From the NCBI GenBank assembly GCA_023461115.1, contig JAEWOA010000259.1:8949-72948 (forward strand): DNA of 64,000 nt, written 5' to 3'. The position numbers were made by a program, and so were the translations under genes. The notes under the pieces are model-generated. The model was not told where the DNA came from. It was given only the letters and a program-made list of their open reading frames with translations, and did no database searches. Shown one piece after another: positions 16,509 to 26,745 of the stretch (its first letter is position 1; each line of letters opens with the position of its first letter). The stretch comes from Actinomycetes bacterium. GTDB taxonomy: Bacteria; Actinomycetota; Actinomycetes; Actinomycetales; Cellulomonadaceae.

Positions 16509-17059
16509 GCGGCCACCCCCGTGAGCATTCCCGCCGCGCGCAGCTCGGCGTCGGACGCGAACGCGCGCAGCACGCGCTTCTCCTGGTCGAGCACGGCCTG
16601 CCGCGCTCGCTCGATCCCGCCGGCCTGCCGCACGTCGAGCACGTGCAGGTACAGCACGCCGGTCAGGCGGTGCGCCTCGACGACGAGCGAGCCCGGCACC
16701 AGCGAGCACAGCTCGGCGGTCATCGTCAGGTACAGGTCGGAGTGCGAGCGCAACTGCACGCCGATCACGGCGCCGCGCGGGGTGTACCCGGGCCGCAGCG
16801 CGATGAACGCGACCTCGAACGAGGCCTGCACCAGGTCGAACGCGAACCGCGCGGCGAGCACGACCACACCCCACGGCCGCACGCGCCCGTGGAACTCGAT
16901 CGGGGCCATGCGCAGCGCGCCCGTCACCGCGAGCGCGATCACCAGCCCGGCCAACACGTTCCCCACGGACAGGTCGCCCCACAGGAACACCCAGACGGCG
17001 GTCAGCCACAGCACCGACCCCCACGTGAAGCGGCGCGCGCGGCGCGGATGCAGGCTCAC
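16505..17059 (-). CDS. mrpE: Mrp antiporter subunit E
   Basis: 184 residues. N-terminal hydrophobic stretch (WGSVLWLTAVWVFLWGDLSVGNVLAGLVIALAV), then the MrpE core with SDLYLTMTAELCSLVPGSLVVEA and HVLDV. It overlaps its neighbours by 4 bp on both sides, which implies translational coupling. Required for antiporter assembly in characterised Mrp systems. Confidence 0.93.
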   Translation of the reverse strand: MSLHPRRARRFTWGSVLWLTAVWVFLWGDLSVGNVLAGLVIALAVTGALRMAPIEFHGRVRPWGVVVLAARFAFDLVQASFEVAFIALRPGYTPRGAVIGVQLRSHSDLYLTMTAELCSLVPGSLVVEAHRLTGVLYLHVLDVRQAGGIERARQAVLDQEKRVLRAFASDAELRAAGMLTGVAA

Positions 17060-18660
17060 GGCGCGGCCCCCTCGTCGCTCGTCGGACCGCCCGCGCCCTC
17101 GTCGTCCCCGGAGCCGCCGTCCCGCGCGGCGTCGGCGGACTCGCCCTCACCGCGATGGCCGTCGGGGAGGACCGCGTCGATGTACGGCGTGCGTTCCGCG
17201 AGCGCGTCGGCGGCGCGCCCGGTGTACGCGTACAGCGGGCCGCCCGCGAACGTCAGCACGAGCCCGACGACGACGAGCGCGGCCGCGGGGCCGACCATCC
17301 CGAACGGCATGCGGAGCGGCCGCGCGGGCTCCGGGTTGGACGGGGTCTGCCAGAACGCCTTGTTCCAGGCCTTGACCAGCGCGTACAGCGTGAGCAGCGA
17401 CGTGACGACCGACCCGACGACCAGCGTGTACGCCAACGCGGACCCGTCCGCGGCGCCGGCCTGGAGCAGTCCGAGCTTGCCCAGGAACCCGGACAACGGC
17501 GGGATCCCGGCCAGGTTCATGGCGGGCACGAAGAACAGCACCGCGAGCACGGGCGCGAGCTTGGCCAGGCCGCCGAGCCTCGTCAGGGACGTCGAGCCAC
17601 CCACGCGCTCGACGAGCCCCACCACCAGGAACAACGCGGTCTGCACGGTGATGTGGTGCGCGACGTAGTAGATCGCGGCGGTCCATCCCGCGTTCGACGA
17701 CAACGCGATGCCGAACACCATGTACCCGATGTGGCTGACCAGTGTGAACGACAGCAGACGCTTGATGTCGTCCTGCGCGACGGCGCCGAGGATCCCGACG
17801 ACCATGGTCGCGAGCGCGGCCCACATGAGGACGTCGTCGAGCCGCCCGTCGGGGAACAACAGGGTCTGGGTGCGGATGATCGCGTAGACGCCGACCTTCG
17901 TCAGCAAGCCCGCGAACACCGCGGTGACGGGCGCCGGGGCGGTCGGGTAGGAGTCGGGGAGCCACGCGGACAGGGGGAACACCGCGGCTTTGACCGCGAA
18001 CGCGAGCAGGAGCAGCACCTGCAGCAGCAGCCGTATCCCGGGGTCGAGCTCGGGCAGCCGGATCGCGAGCTGGGCGAGGTTCACCGTGCCGCACGCCGCG
18101 TAGATCGCCGCGAGCGCGATCAGGAACAGCACCGAGGACAACAGCGCGACCACCACGTAGATGGTCCCGGCACGGATGCGGTCGCCCGTGCCGCCGAGCG
18201 TCAGGAGCACGAAGGACGCCGCGAGCAGGATCTCGAAACCGACGTAGATGTTGAACAGGTCGCCCGAGAGGAACGCGTTGGCCACGCCCGCGGACAGCAC
18301 CAGGAACGTCGGGTGGTAGATCGAGATCGGCGCGGACTCCTCGTCGTCGTCGCGGCCCTGCGCGAGCGAGTACAGCAGGACGCAGAGCGTGACGGCCGAC
18401 GAGATCGTCAGCATCAGCGCCGAGAGCCGGTCGGCGACGAGGTCGATCCCCACGGGCGCCGCCCAGTCCCCGACGTCCACGACCAGCGGGCCGTCGTCGA
18501 CGACCACCAGCAGCGTCAGGGACGCGATCAGCACCAACGCGAGAGCGGTGACCGAGACGAACGGCTGCACGCGCGGGCGCCGGTACAGCGCGAGCGTGAG
18601 GCCTGCGGAGAGCAGCGGGATCACGACCGGGAGGGGCACGAGCCAGGTCAGGCTGGTCAT
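17056..18660 (-). CDS. mrpD: Mrp antiporter subunit D
   Basis: 534 residues, ATG 18660, with GAGGAG upstream. It is a NuoL/M/N-family membrane protein with about 14 helices. Conserved segments include LSGDLFNIYVGFEILLAASF, KAAVFPLSAWLPDSYPTAP and the lysine/glutamate proton-path residues of this family. The last about 45 residues are acidic and low-complexity (EGESADAARDGGSGDD), an addition not seen in short homologues. Works with MrpA as a proton-translocating subunit. Confidence 0.93.
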   Translation of the reverse strand: MTSLTWLVPLPVVIPLLSAGLTLALYRRPRVQPFVSVTALALVLIASLTLLVVVDDGPLVVDVGDWAAPVGIDLVADRLSALMLTISSAVTLCVLLYSLAQGRDDDEESAPISIYHPTFLVLSAGVANAFLSGDLFNIYVGFEILLAASFVLLTLGGTGDRIRAGTIYVVVALLSSVLFLIALAAIYAACGTVNLAQLAIRLPELDPGIRLLLQVLLLLAFAVKAAVFPLSAWLPDSYPTAPAPVTAVFAGLLTKVGVYAIIRTQTLLFPDGRLDDVLMWAALATMVVGILGAVAQDDIKRLLSFTLVSHIGYMVFGIALSSNAGWTAAIYYVAHHITVQTALFLVVGLVERVGGSTSLTRLGGLAKLAPVLAVLFFVPAMNLAGIPPLSGFLGKLGLLQAGAADGSALAYTLVVGSVVTSLLTLYALVKAWNKAFWQTPSNPEPARPLRMPFGMVGPAAALVVVGLVLTFAGGPLYAYTGRAADALAERTPYIDAVLPDGHRGEGESADAARDGGSGDDEGAGGPTSDEGAAP

Positions 18661-19178
18661 CGTCGGCTCCTCTCGTCGTCGTGGTCGGGGTCGGGCTCGG
18701 GCGGCGCGGCGGCGGCGCCGTCGTCGGTCTCGTCGCGCGCCTCCTCGGCTTCCTCGTCGAGGGTCTGGCCGGACTCCTCGGTGTCGCTGTCGGCGGTCGC
18801 GCGGATGTCGATGGCCGCGAGCCGCGCGATGCGCCGGTCCTCGAGGTCGTCCTGCACCTCGTCGTGCTTGTTCAGCTGCCAGGACCGGTACGCCATGGCC
18901 AGCAGGAACGCGCTGAGCCCCAGCGTGATGACGATCGCGGTGAGCACCATGGCCTGCGGCAGCGGGTCGCTCATCTGGCCCTGCGGCTCGAGGCCGACGA
19001 TGGGCGGCCGGCCCGCGACTCCGCCCGCGACCAGGAAGAACAGGTTGGCCGCGTTGCCGAGCAGGATCACGCCGATCAGCACCCGGGACAGCGAGCGCTC
19101 GAGCAGCAGGTACACGCCCGCGGCGACGAGCACCACGATGACCACGACGAGCACGACGTTGGGCGTCATCTCGATCAT
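18657..19178 (-). CDS. mrpC: Mrp antiporter subunit C
   Basis: 173 residues. The NuoK-like core has three helices (VVLVVVIVVLVAAGVYLLLE, LIGVILLGNAANLFFLVAGG, ALVLTAIVITLGLSAFLLAMAYRSW). DPLPQALVLTAIVI-type sequence is diagnostic of MrpC. An acidic tail of about 60 residues follows the core. It overlaps mrpA and mrpD by 4 bp. Confidence 0.93.
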   Translation of the reverse strand: MIEMTPNVVLVVVIVVLVAAGVYLLLERSLSRVLIGVILLGNAANLFFLVAGGVAGRPPIVGLEPQGQMSDPLPQAMVLTAIVITLGLSAFLLAMAYRSWQLNKHDEVQDDLEDRRIARLAAIDIRATADSDTEESGQTLDEEAEEARDETDDGAAAAPPEPDPDHDDERSRR

Positions 19179-22100
19179 GCGCGCCCACCCCCGCCCGACG
19201 ACGAGCCGCCCGACGACACCCCGCCCGACGACAGCCCCACAGCCGGCGGCACATCCGCCGCCCCGAGCTCCGCGAGCCCCGCGTCGCCCTCGGCGGCGTC
19301 GCCGAACGGCTCGTCCTCGCCCATCTCCGCGCGCCGGTCGAGCTCGGCGCCGAGCGACCGCAGGATGTCGAGCACGAGCCCGATGACCACCAGGTACACG
19401 CCGATGTCGAAGAACAGGCTCGTGACCAGGTGCACGTCACCGATCACGGGCAGGTGCAGGTCGAACACCTTCGACTCCAGGACGGTCCCGCCCAGCAACT
19501 GCGCGACCAGCCCCACTCCCGCGGACAGGAACAGCCCGAGCCCCAGCAGGAGGCCGGGCTGCACGGGCGCGGCCTCGCCGAGCTCGTAGCGCCCGCCCGC
19601 CAGGTACCGCACGGTCAGCGCGATGCCGACGACGAGCCCGGCCGCGAACCCGCCGCCGGGCGCGTTGTGCCCGCTGAACAGCAGGAACACCGAGTAGACG
19701 ATCATCGTGTGGAACAGCAGCCGCACGACCACCTCGAACACCACGGACCGCCGTTGCGGCGCGAGGGTCCGGCCGGCGCGCAGCCACTCCTGGTCGGTCG
19801 CGGGCGCGTCGAGCCGCACTTGGAGCGCGCCGCGGCGCAGGAGGGCCATGGGGTCGGGCCCGCCCCACACGGCCCGGTCGCGCTTGGCCTCCTGGGCGCG
19901 GAAGATCTGCCCGCCTCGTCGGGACAGGAAGACGAGCGACGCGACGCCGGTGGCGGCCACCAGCAGCACCGAGATCTCGCCCATGGTGTCCCACGCGCGG
20001 ATGTCCACGAGCGTGACGTTGACGATGTTGCGCCCGCCGCCCCACTCGACGGCCTCCTCGGCGAAGTGCTCCGAGACCGGCGGGTGCACCCGAGCCCACG
20101 GCGCCGCGAGCGCCACCGCGCCGACCGCGAGCCCCGCGAGCACGCCGACTCCGAGCCGCACCCACCGGGACGCGACGAGCGGCCGGTCGGAGAAGTACGG
20201 CGGCAGGCGCCGCATGACCAGCACGAACACCACGAGCGTCACGGTCTCGACGAGCACCTGGGTGAGCGCGAGGTCCGGGGCGCCGTGCAGCAGGAACAGC
20301 CCGGCCACCGCGTAGCCGCCGATGCCCAGCAGGATCACGGCCTTGAGGCGGCGGCGGGCGCGCGCGGCGAGCACCGCGGAGACGATCGCGGCCGCGCCGA
20401 ACACCGCCTGGGCCGGGTTGTCCCAGAGCCGGAGCTCGTCGGGGAACCGCACACCCATCGCGGAGCTCACGCCGATGCCGACGACGAAGACGCCCAGGAT
20501 GATGCCGAGGTAGAGGGGCAGCGAGCCACGTTGGGTGACGGCCGTGACGTCGGCCGCGAGGTCGTCGAGCCGCCGCATGAACCGCCGGTACACGCGGTCG
20601 GCCTCGGGCCCCCGGTACGCGCCGGACTGCCACCGCTCCACGCGGTCGCGCGCGAGGAACAGCACGAGCCCGGATGCGAGGATCAGGGCGGTGAGCGCGA
20701 GCGTGGGGGTGAAGCCCGCCCACAACGTCAGGTGGCCGGGCTCGCCTTCGGGGTAGGTGTTCGCGTACGGCGCGAGCAGGTCCTCGCCGAGCTGCGGCAG
20801 CAGCGCGACCGCGAGCCCCAGCAGGCCCAGGATCAGCGCGGGCCACACCAACAGCATCGACGGGTGCGAGATGGGCGCGGGCTCGGCGTCGGGGGAGGCC
20901 GTGGCGGGCGTCGTCGTGCCGGGGCTCTGCGCGCCGTCGACCTGCGTGGCCACGGCCTCGGGCACCAGCGCGGACTCGGGGATCACGGCGTTCTTGTCCG
21001 CGAACGCGCCCCACCACAGCCGCAGGCCGTACGCCACGGTCAGCGCCGAGCCGACCCCCACGGCCGCGAGGATCCACGGCCCGCCGAAGTCCTCGAGCCC
21101 TTCGAGCGCAGCCTCCTTGGCCACGTACCCCGCGAACGGCGGCAGCCCGATCATGCTGGCCACGCCGAGCGCGCCCGCGACCGCGGTCAGCGGCAGCTCA
21201 CGCCCGACGCCCGAGAGGCGCCGCAGGTCGCGTGTGCCCGTGGCCGCGTCGACCACGCCCACGACGAGGAACAGCGCGGCCTTGAACATCGCGTGCGCGC
21301 CCAGCATCGCGAGTCCCGCGAGCGCGGTGGCCCGTGTCCCGAGCCCGACGAGCAGCGTGATCAGCCCCAACTGGCTGACGGTCCCGAACGCGAGGATCAG
21401 CTTGAGGTCGTGCTGCCGCAGCGCGCGGTACCCCCCAAGCAGCAGCGTCCCGCACCCGAGCACGACGACGGTCCAGCGCCACAGGCCGTTCGTCGAGTAG
21501 GCCGGCGCGAAGCGCGCGACGAGGTACACGCCGGCCTTCACCATCGCGGCGGCGTGCAGGTACGCGGACACCGGGGTCGGCGCGGCCATCGCCGCGGGCA
21601 GCCAGAAGTGGAACGGGATGAGCGCGGACTTCGTCACCGCGCCGGCGAGCAGGCACGCGAGCGCGACCGTGACCACGGCGCCGCCCGGCGGGTGCGCGAT
21701 CACCTCGCTCAGCCGGTACGTGCCCGCCGCCTCGCCGAGCAGCACGACCCCCACGAGCATCGCGAGCCCGCCCGCGGTGGTGATCACGATGGCCTGCATC
21801 GCGGCCCGCCGCGACGCCTTGCGGTCCGAGTAGTGGCCGATGAGCAGGTACGACGTGACCGTCGTCAGCTCCCAGAACACGAACATCAGCAGCATGTCGT
21901 CGGAGGTGACGAGCCCGAGCATCGCCCCGGCGAACGCGACGAACACCCCGCCGAACCGGCCGAGCCCCTGCGCCGAGGCGGAGAAGTACGCGGCGCAGTA
22001 GACCAGGACGAGCGTCCCGACACCGCCGACGACGAGCGTCATGAACCAGCTCAGCGTGTCCAGGCGGAAGCTCAGCTCGAGCCCGAGCTGCCCGATCCAC

Positions 22101-22276
22101 TCGACGCTCTCCACCGGCCCTTTGCCGGCCTGCACCTGGCGGGTCCACGCGAGCGCCCAGGCGGCCGCCGACGCCGGGGCGAGGGCCAGGATCCAGAACG
22201 CCTTGCGTCCCATCAGCCTGACGAGCAGGGGCGCGACGACGGCTGCAGCCACATGGAGGCCGAGCAGCAAGACCAT
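19175..22276 (-). CDS. mrpA: Mrp antiporter subunit A with fused MrpB domain
   Basis: 1033 residues, first gene of the operon. The N-terminal about 500 residues are NuoL-like (LVTSDDMLLMFVFWELTTVTSYLLIGHY; KSALIPFHFWLPAAMAAPTPVSAYLHAAAMVKAG has the proton-path Lys/His). A DUF4040 segment and an MnhB-like domain follow, near residue 850 onward (FLLFSGHNAPGGGFAAGLVVGIAL is the MnhB motif). No separate mrpB exists, as usual for actinobacterial fused MrpA. The operon supports Na+ and pH homeostasis. About 220 bp of intergenic DNA upstream contains array D. Confidence 0.93.
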   Translation of the reverse strand: MVLLLGLHVAAAVVAPLLVRLMGRKAFWILALAPASAAAWALAWTRQVQAGKGPVESVEWIGQLGLELSFRLDTLSWFMTLVVGGVGTLVLVYCAAYFSASAQGLGRFGGVFVAFAGAMLGLVTSDDMLLMFVFWELTTVTSYLLIGHYSDRKASRRAAMQAIVITTAGGLAMLVGVVLLGEAAGTYRLSEVIAHPPGGAVVTVALACLLAGAVTKSALIPFHFWLPAAMAAPTPVSAYLHAAAMVKAGVYLVARFAPAYSTNGLWRWTVVVLGCGTLLLGGYRALRQHDLKLILAFGTVSQLGLITLLVGLGTRATALAGLAMLGAHAMFKAALFLVVGVVDAATGTRDLRRLSGVGRELPLTAVAGALGVASMIGLPPFAGYVAKEAALEGLEDFGGPWILAAVGVGSALTVAYGLRLWWGAFADKNAVIPESALVPEAVATQVDGAQSPGTTTPATASPDAEPAPISHPSMLLVWPALILGLLGLAVALLPQLGEDLLAPYANTYPEGEPGHLTLWAGFTPTLALTALILASGLVLFLARDRVERWQSGAYRGPEADRVYRRFMRRLDDLAADVTAVTQRGSLPLYLGIILGVFVVGIGVSSAMGVRFPDELRLWDNPAQAVFGAAAIVSAVLAARARRRLKAVILLGIGGYAVAGLFLLHGAPDLALTQVLVETVTLVVFVLVMRRLPPYFSDRPLVASRWVRLGVGVLAGLAVGAVALAAPWARVHPPVSEHFAEEAVEWGGGRNIVNVTLVDIRAWDTMGEISVLLVAATGVASLVFLSRRGGQIFRAQEAKRDRAVWGGPDPMALLRRGALQVRLDAPATDQEWLRAGRTLAPQRRSVVFEVVVRLLFHTMIVYSVFLLFSGHNAPGGGFAAGLVVGIALTVRYLAGGRYELGEAAPVQPGLLLGLGLFLSAGVGLVAQLLGGTVLESKVFDLHLPVIGDVHLVTSLFFDIGVYLVVIGLVLDILRSLGAELDRRAEMGEDEPFGDAAEGDAGLAELGAADVPPAVGLSSGGVSSGGSSSGGGGRA

Positions 22277-22341
22277 CGCGTCCGGCTCCGTCCTGTCGGG
22301 GGCGGCGGGTGGGGTCGGATCAGGTCAAGACCCTATCAACC

Positions 22342-22457
22342 ACTCCCCACCCCCTTTCCCCCTCCCCACCCCACCTCCCCCTCCGCCGAGATGGTGAGTC
22401 CGCAGCGAGGTGGTGAGTCCGGAGCACTGATCTCGATGCGAACTCACCACCTCGAGG
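22342..22457. repeat. 19-nt module array D with G-run tract
   Basis: Direct GGTGAGTCC copies are at 22393 and 22412, and CTCG ends of inverted copies at 22432 and 22451; all pairs are 19 nt apart. The GAACTCACCACCTCGAG copy (22440 on) is the inverted partner. On the minus strand the array is followed by G-runs (22382 to 22342). It lies between two divergent genes, so a terminator role does not fit. Confidence 0.85.
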
Positions 22458-22497
22458 CCCGGGGAGAGGCGGGGGTGGAGGTGGGGCGGGCTAGCGT

Positions 22498-24648
22498 GTG
22501 CGGGTGGATCTGGTGCAGTGGGTGTGCTTGGCCCTTGTCGTCCTTGCGACCGTCGCTGGGGTGGGGTTGTTCGTGCGCGGCGCGACGACGATCGCGCGGA
22601 CCGTGGCCGTCGGACGGCCGGCACCCGCTGAGCGCCTGCGGCCCGTCGGCACGCGGCTGCGGACGCTGGCCCGCGAGGTGTTCGGGCACACCCGGTTCCA
22701 GCACCGGCCCTGGATCCGCGTCGCGCACTGGGTGGTGGCGGCGTCGTTCGTCGTCCTGTCCGTGACGCTGCTGACGGGGTACTTCCAAGTCGTCTCGCCC
22801 CAGTTCGCGCTCCCGCTGGTCGGCCACTTCGTCCCGCTCGAGTGGGCCATCGAGGTGCTGGCGTGGGCGTCGCTCGTCGGGATCGTCGCGTTGTTCGTCG
22901 TGCGCCTGGCCATCTCCCCCAGGCGTTCCGACGACGAGCCCGCGCGCCGCCGCTCCCGCTTCTTCGGGTCCAACCAGGCGCAGGCGTTCTACGTCGAGGC
23001 GACGATCCTGGCCGTCGTGCTCGCGGTGCTGGTGCTGCGCGGCTTGGAGTACGCGCTGGCGGCCCAGGCGGGCGACGACACGGCCAGCGCCTGGCACTTC
23101 CCCCTCACCGCGTGGTTCGGGGCGTCGTGGACGGCCGTCGCGCCGGACACGCTCGAGGCCGCGGTCGTCGTCACGGCCACCGTGAAGATCCTGGTGTCGA
23201 TGGCGTGGCTCGTCGTGATCGGACTGCAACCGACCATGGGCGTCGCGTGGCACCGGTTCCTCGCCGTCGTCAACGTCTACGCCCGACGAGAGGCGGCGGG
23301 CGGCCCGGCGCTCGGCCCGCTCCAGCCGCTCACGCTCGCCGACGGCGCGCCCGTGGACCTCGCCGCGCTCGAGGACCTGCCCGACGACGCGCGCCTGGGC
23401 GTCGGCGCCATCGAGGACTTCACGTGGAAGGGCCTGCTCGACTTCTCCACCTGCACCGAGTGCGGCCGCTGCCAGGATCAGTGCCCGGCGTGGGCGACGG
23501 GCAAGCCGCTGTCCCCCAAGCTCGTGACGCTCGCGCTGCGCGACCACGCGGCCGCCACCGCGCCCTACCTGCGCTCGCCCTCGGGCGACACCACCCCCGA
23601 CGAGGGCCACGCCGGGCTGGACCTGATCGGGACCGGGGTGATCGACGCGGATGCGCTGTGGGCGTGCACCACCTGCGGCGCGTGCGTCCAGCAGTGCCCG
23701 GTGGACATCGAGCACGTGGACGCGATCGTCGACATGCGGCGCTACCAGGTGCTCATGGAGTCGGCGTTCCCCAAGGAGCTCGGCGGCACGTTCACCAAGC
23801 TCGAGCGGCAGGGCAACCCGTGGGGGCTGCCGGCCCGCGCACGGCTGGACTGGGCCAAGGGCCTGGACTTCGACGTGCCCGTCGTCGGGGCGGACGTGGA
23901 GTCCGCGGCAGACGTGGACTACCTGTTCTGGGTCGGATGCGCCGGGGCCTACGAGGACCGCGCCAAGAAGACGACGCGCGCGGTGGCCGAGCTGCTGCAC
24001 GCCGCGGGGGTGTCGTTCGCGGTGCTGGGCGACGGCGAGACCTGCACAGGCGACCCGGCCCGCCGCTCCGGCAACGAGCTGCTGTACCAGCTGCTGGCCT
24101 CGCAGAACGTCGAGGTGCTCAACGAGGTCGGCGCGCAGCGCATCGTCGTGACCTGCGCGCACTGCTTCAACACGATCAGCCGCGAGTACCCGCAGCTCGG
24201 CGGCCGGTACACCGTGGTGCACCACACGGAGCTGCTGAACTCGCTCGTCGCCGACGGCCGCCTCACGCTGCTGCCGTCCGACGACACGCACGCCGTCACC
24301 TACCACGACCCCTGCTACCTGGGCCGGCACAACCAGGTCTACTCCCCGCCGCGCGAGCTGCTCGCCGCGATCCCGGGCGTCGAGGTGCGCGAGATGCCGC
24401 GCTCGGGCGCCGACTCGTTCTGCTGCGGCGCCGGCGGCGCGCGCGTGTGGATGGAGGAGACGATCGGCACGCGTATCTCGACCACCCGCGCGCAGGAGGC
24501 GATCGACACCGGCGCCGGGGTGATCGCCACCGCGTGCCCGTACTGCACCGTCATGCTGCACGACGGCGCCGCCGCGGCGACCCCCGGCGCCATCGGCGCC
24601 CCGGAGGTCACCGACATCGCCCAACTCCTCCACGCCCGCCTCCGCTAG
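22498..24648 (+). CDS. Membrane-bound Fe-S/CCG-domain oxidoreductase (HdrD/GlpC-like)
   Basis: 716 residues, GTG 22498 or GTG 22504. The first about 250 residues hold five or so membrane helices (nitrate-reductase-gamma-like). Two 4Fe-4S ferredoxin motifs follow: CTECGRCQDQCP and CTTCGACVQQCP. The C-terminal region has two CCG cysteine-rich domains (DPCYLGRHN...CCGAGG). This is the layout of actinobacterial heterodisulfide-reductase-like (Fe-S)-binding membrane proteins, which probably pass electrons between a membrane quinone or heme and a soluble partner. No partner genes are adjacent. Possible names include FadF-like. Confidence 0.85.
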   Translation: MRVDLVQWVCLALVVLATVAGVGLFVRGATTIARTVAVGRPAPAERLRPVGTRLRTLAREVFGHTRFQHRPWIRVAHWVVAASFVVLSVTLLTGYFQVVSPQFALPLVGHFVPLEWAIEVLAWASLVGIVALFVVRLAISPRRSDDEPARRRSRFFGSNQAQAFYVEATILAVVLAVLVLRGLEYALAAQAGDDTASAWHFPLTAWFGASWTAVAPDTLEAAVVVTATVKILVSMAWLVVIGLQPTMGVAWHRFLAVVNVYARREAAGGPALGPLQPLTLADGAPVDLAALEDLPDDARLGVGAIEDFTWKGLLDFSTCTECGRCQDQCPAWATGKPLSPKLVTLALRDHAAATAPYLRSPSGDTTPDEGHAGLDLIGTGVIDADALWACTTCGACVQQCPVDIEHVDAIVDMRRYQVLMESAFPKELGGTFTKLERQGNPWGLPARARLDWAKGLDFDVPVVGADVESAADVDYLFWVGCAGAYEDRAKKTTRAVAELLHAAGVSFAVLGDGETCTGDPARRSGNELLYQLLASQNVEVLNEVGAQRIVVTCAHCFNTISREYPQLGGRYTVVHHTELLNSLVADGRLTLLPSDDTHAVTYHDPCYLGRHNQVYSPPRELLAAIPGVEVREMPRSGADSFCCGAGGARVWMEETIGTRISTTRAQEAIDTGAGVIATACPYCTVMLHDGAAAATPGAIGAPEVTDIAQLLHARLR

Positions 24649-24686
24649 GTACCCGCCCGAGGGTCGCCGCCCAGCCTCACGCGCGC

Positions 24687-24745
24687 GTGGCTGCGCCGAT
24701 GGATGCGGCAGGTGCGCCCGCCACGGGCGCTTTCGGCGCAGCCAC
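24687..24745. repeat. Inverted repeat with inner hairpin
   Basis: GTGGCTGCGCCGA (24687-24699) pairs with TCGGCGCAGCCAC (24733-24745). Between them GCGCCCG (24714-24720) pairs with CGGGCGC (24724-24730). It lies in the 170-bp gap after the Fe-S gene, upstream of the VOC gene. No exact 19-nt period was found here, so it is kept apart from arrays A-J. It could be a terminator of the Fe-S gene. Confidence 0.7.
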
Positions 24746-24818
24746 CGACGCATCGACGTGGGCGTCCAACGCGTGGGCGCGGGTTCCGCGGGTGCGCGGG
24801 CACCGCGAGAGTGGGCGC

Positions 24819-25550
24819 ATGATCGGTCGCATCGACGAGGTAGTCGTGGACTGCGCGCGTCCGTGGGAGCTGGCGCAGTTCTGGGCGCAGGTGCTCGGCG
24901 GCGCACCCGTACGGCGCTCCGACTCCTGGTGCTACCTCGACGCCCCCGGCTGGACGCGCCTGGCGTTCCAGCGCGTCCCCGAGCCCAAGGCGACGAAGAA
25001 CCGCCTGCACCTGGACGTCGAGGCCGACGACCTTCCCGCCGCCATCGCGCAGGCGGAGGCCCTGGGCGCCGTGCGGGTCGGCCCGATCGTCACCGACGAG
25101 CCCGGCTCGTTCCAGGTGCTGCGCGACCCCGAAGGCAACGAGTGGTGCCTGGTCCGGCCCGCGGCGTTGACCGACCCGCGCGTGCCCAACCCCCACGAGT
25201 TCGCCGCCGCGTGGCTCGACGCCTGGAACGCGCACGACCTGGACCGCGTGCTCGGGCACTTCGACGAGGCCGTCGTCTTCACCTCACCGCTCGCGGCCCG
25301 GCTCGTCCCCGGGAGCCGGGGCGTCCTGCGGGGCAAGAACCAGTTGCGCGCGTACTGGGCGGCTGGGCTGGAGGCGATCCCGGACCTGCGCTTCACGGTG
25401 GAGCGCGTCTCGGCGGGCGTCGACACGATCGTGATCCAGTACCGCAACCAGCGCGGCACGCTCGTCGACGAGGTGCTGGCGTTCGGCTCGTCGGGCCTCG
25501 TCATCGGTGGCCACGCCACCTATCCGGCCGAGCACAACAGCGCACGGTAG
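24819..25550 (+). CDS. VOC-family protein fused to an NTF2/SnoaL-like domain
   Basis: 243 residues from ATG 24819. Residues about 1-118 are a glyoxalase/VOC domain (IDEVVVDCARPWELAQFWAQVLGG; then FQVLRDPEGNEWCLV). Residues about 125-240 are an NTF2-like/SnoaL-2 fold (AAWLDAWNAHDLDRVLGHFDEAVVFTSPLA, then RGKNQLRAYW). Such fusions occur in actinobacteria and the reaction is not known. The missing second glyoxalase repeat suggests dimer formation. It has its own promoter region after the inverted repeat at 24687. Confidence 0.85.
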   Translation: MIGRIDEVVVDCARPWELAQFWAQVLGGAPVRRSDSWCYLDAPGWTRLAFQRVPEPKATKNRLHLDVEADDLPAAIAQAEALGAVRVGPIVTDEPGSFQVLRDPEGNEWCLVRPAALTDPRVPNPHEFAAAWLDAWNAHDLDRVLGHFDEAVVFTSPLAARLVPGSRGVLRGKNQLRAYWAAGLEAIPDLRFTVERVSAGVDTIVIQYRNQRGTLVDEVLAFGSSGLVIGGHATYPAEHNSAR

Positions 25551-25602
25551 AGCGCGGCAGCGCACGGCAGCCGGACCGGGCCGCTCGCTCGCCGCCGGTG
25601 GG

Positions 25603-26745
25603 CTACAGGTCCGCGGGGTCGATCAGGAAGTCGGCCTCGTCCGCGATCTCGCCGCCGACCGCGGAGTGCACCGAGCGCGCGATCGTCTGCACGAGCGACG
25701 AGGCGCGGCCGCGCGCGACGCGGTGTTCCAGCGGCGGACGCTCGACCTCGAGGTCCTCGATCGCGGGCGGCTCCCACCGCACGCGGTAGGCCACGGCGCC
25801 GCCGGCGGCCCAGGGCAGGCCCCGCAGCAGGGGCGGTAGGTCGCTCTCCTCGCCGACCTCGACCGCGATCAAGCCGTCGACGTCGAGCGGGACGATCACC
25901 CCGAAGGACTCGGCCGACGAGGGCGCGGCGAGCATCATCTCGTCGAACGCGGCCGCCTCCGCCATGAGCCGGCGCCGCTCCTCGGGGTCGAGCACGCCGT
26001 GGCGCTCGAGGGCCGAGCGCAGCCCGGCGCCGCCGGGCTCGGCGATCCCGAAGGTCGCGGTGCTCTCGAAGTCCACCATCGGCCCGGTCCAGGGCCGCTC
26101 GGGCGCGGAGATCCGCGCTCGGGGGGCCACACGCTGCACCATCGCCAGAGCGTCCCCGGGCTCCACCCACCGGTCGGTGAAGACGGTGAGGTCGATCGCG
26201 CTCTCCATGTCCGGCGTGAGGATCGCGCCGGTCTCCCCGACGCGCACGGAACCGCCGAGCCGCCGCGCGCACGCGACCAGCCACAGGAGCACGCGCTCCT
26301 CCTCACGCACGGGCGTGCCGTCCGGGAACGCGCGCTTGAGGCCGTACCGGTCGCCGCCGGGGTACGGGCGCGGGCCCCGCTCGACGGGGGCGCCCACGTC
26401 GAACACGTGCGTCGTCGCGACGGGCAGCCCGAGCCCGACGACGTCCTCGGTGGTCACGGCGTACGGGCCCGTGAGGCTGGAGTGCCGGGTGAGCCGCAGG
26501 ACTCGTGCCGGCGGCGCGCCCGACGACGAGAGCGCCCGGATGCCGAATGCCGCGGTGAGCGGCTTGCGCTGCGCGGGAACCTCGACGGACGACGGCTCCC
26601 ATCGCGCGTTGAGGAACCGGCTCGCGGCCAGCACCTCCACCTCGTCGGGCCCGATGCCGCCCGGGAGGGCGAGCAGGTGGCGACGACGCAGGCCGGGGTC
26701 GGCGGCGAGCGGCAGCCGCGGCAGCTGCTCGGGCATGCGGGTCAT
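25603..26745 (-). CDS. Unknown protein, paralogue of the 42.6-kb gene
   Basis: 380 residues from ATG 26745, which overlaps the dcd stop by 4 bp (ATGA), so it is likely co-translated with dcd. No known domain was recognised. It aligns end to end with the protein at 42645-43541: [13 protein letters not shown] with [25 protein letters not shown] with PDPEADIDLTLWSP, and YRVRWEP with YRVEWRP, ending in related TIAR and VGG/AGG segments. No signal peptide is present. The function of this family is unknown to me. Confidence 0.65.
   Translation of the reverse strand: MTRMPEQLPRLPLAADPGLRRRHLLALPGGIGPDEVEVLAASRFLNARWEPSSVEVPAQRKPLTAAFGIRALSSSGAPPARVLRLTRHSSLTGPYAVTTEDVVGLGLPVATTHVFDVGAPVERGPRPYPGGDRYGLKRAFPDGTPVREEERVLLWLVACARRLGGSVRVGETGAILTPDMESAIDLTVFTDRWVEPGDALAMVQRVAPRARISAPERPWTGPMVDFESTATFGIAEPGGAGLRSALERHGVLDPEERRRLMAEAAAFDEMMLAAPSSAESFGVIVPLDVDGLIAVEVGEESDLPPLLRGLPWAAGGAVAYRVRWEPPAIEDLEVERPPLEHRVARGRASSLVQTIARSVHSAVGGEIADEADFLIDPADL

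Noticed and set aside
24687..24745. Ninth 19-nt module array
   Set aside because: It is a clear inverted repeat but copies are not 19 nt apart and the two dyads have different centres.
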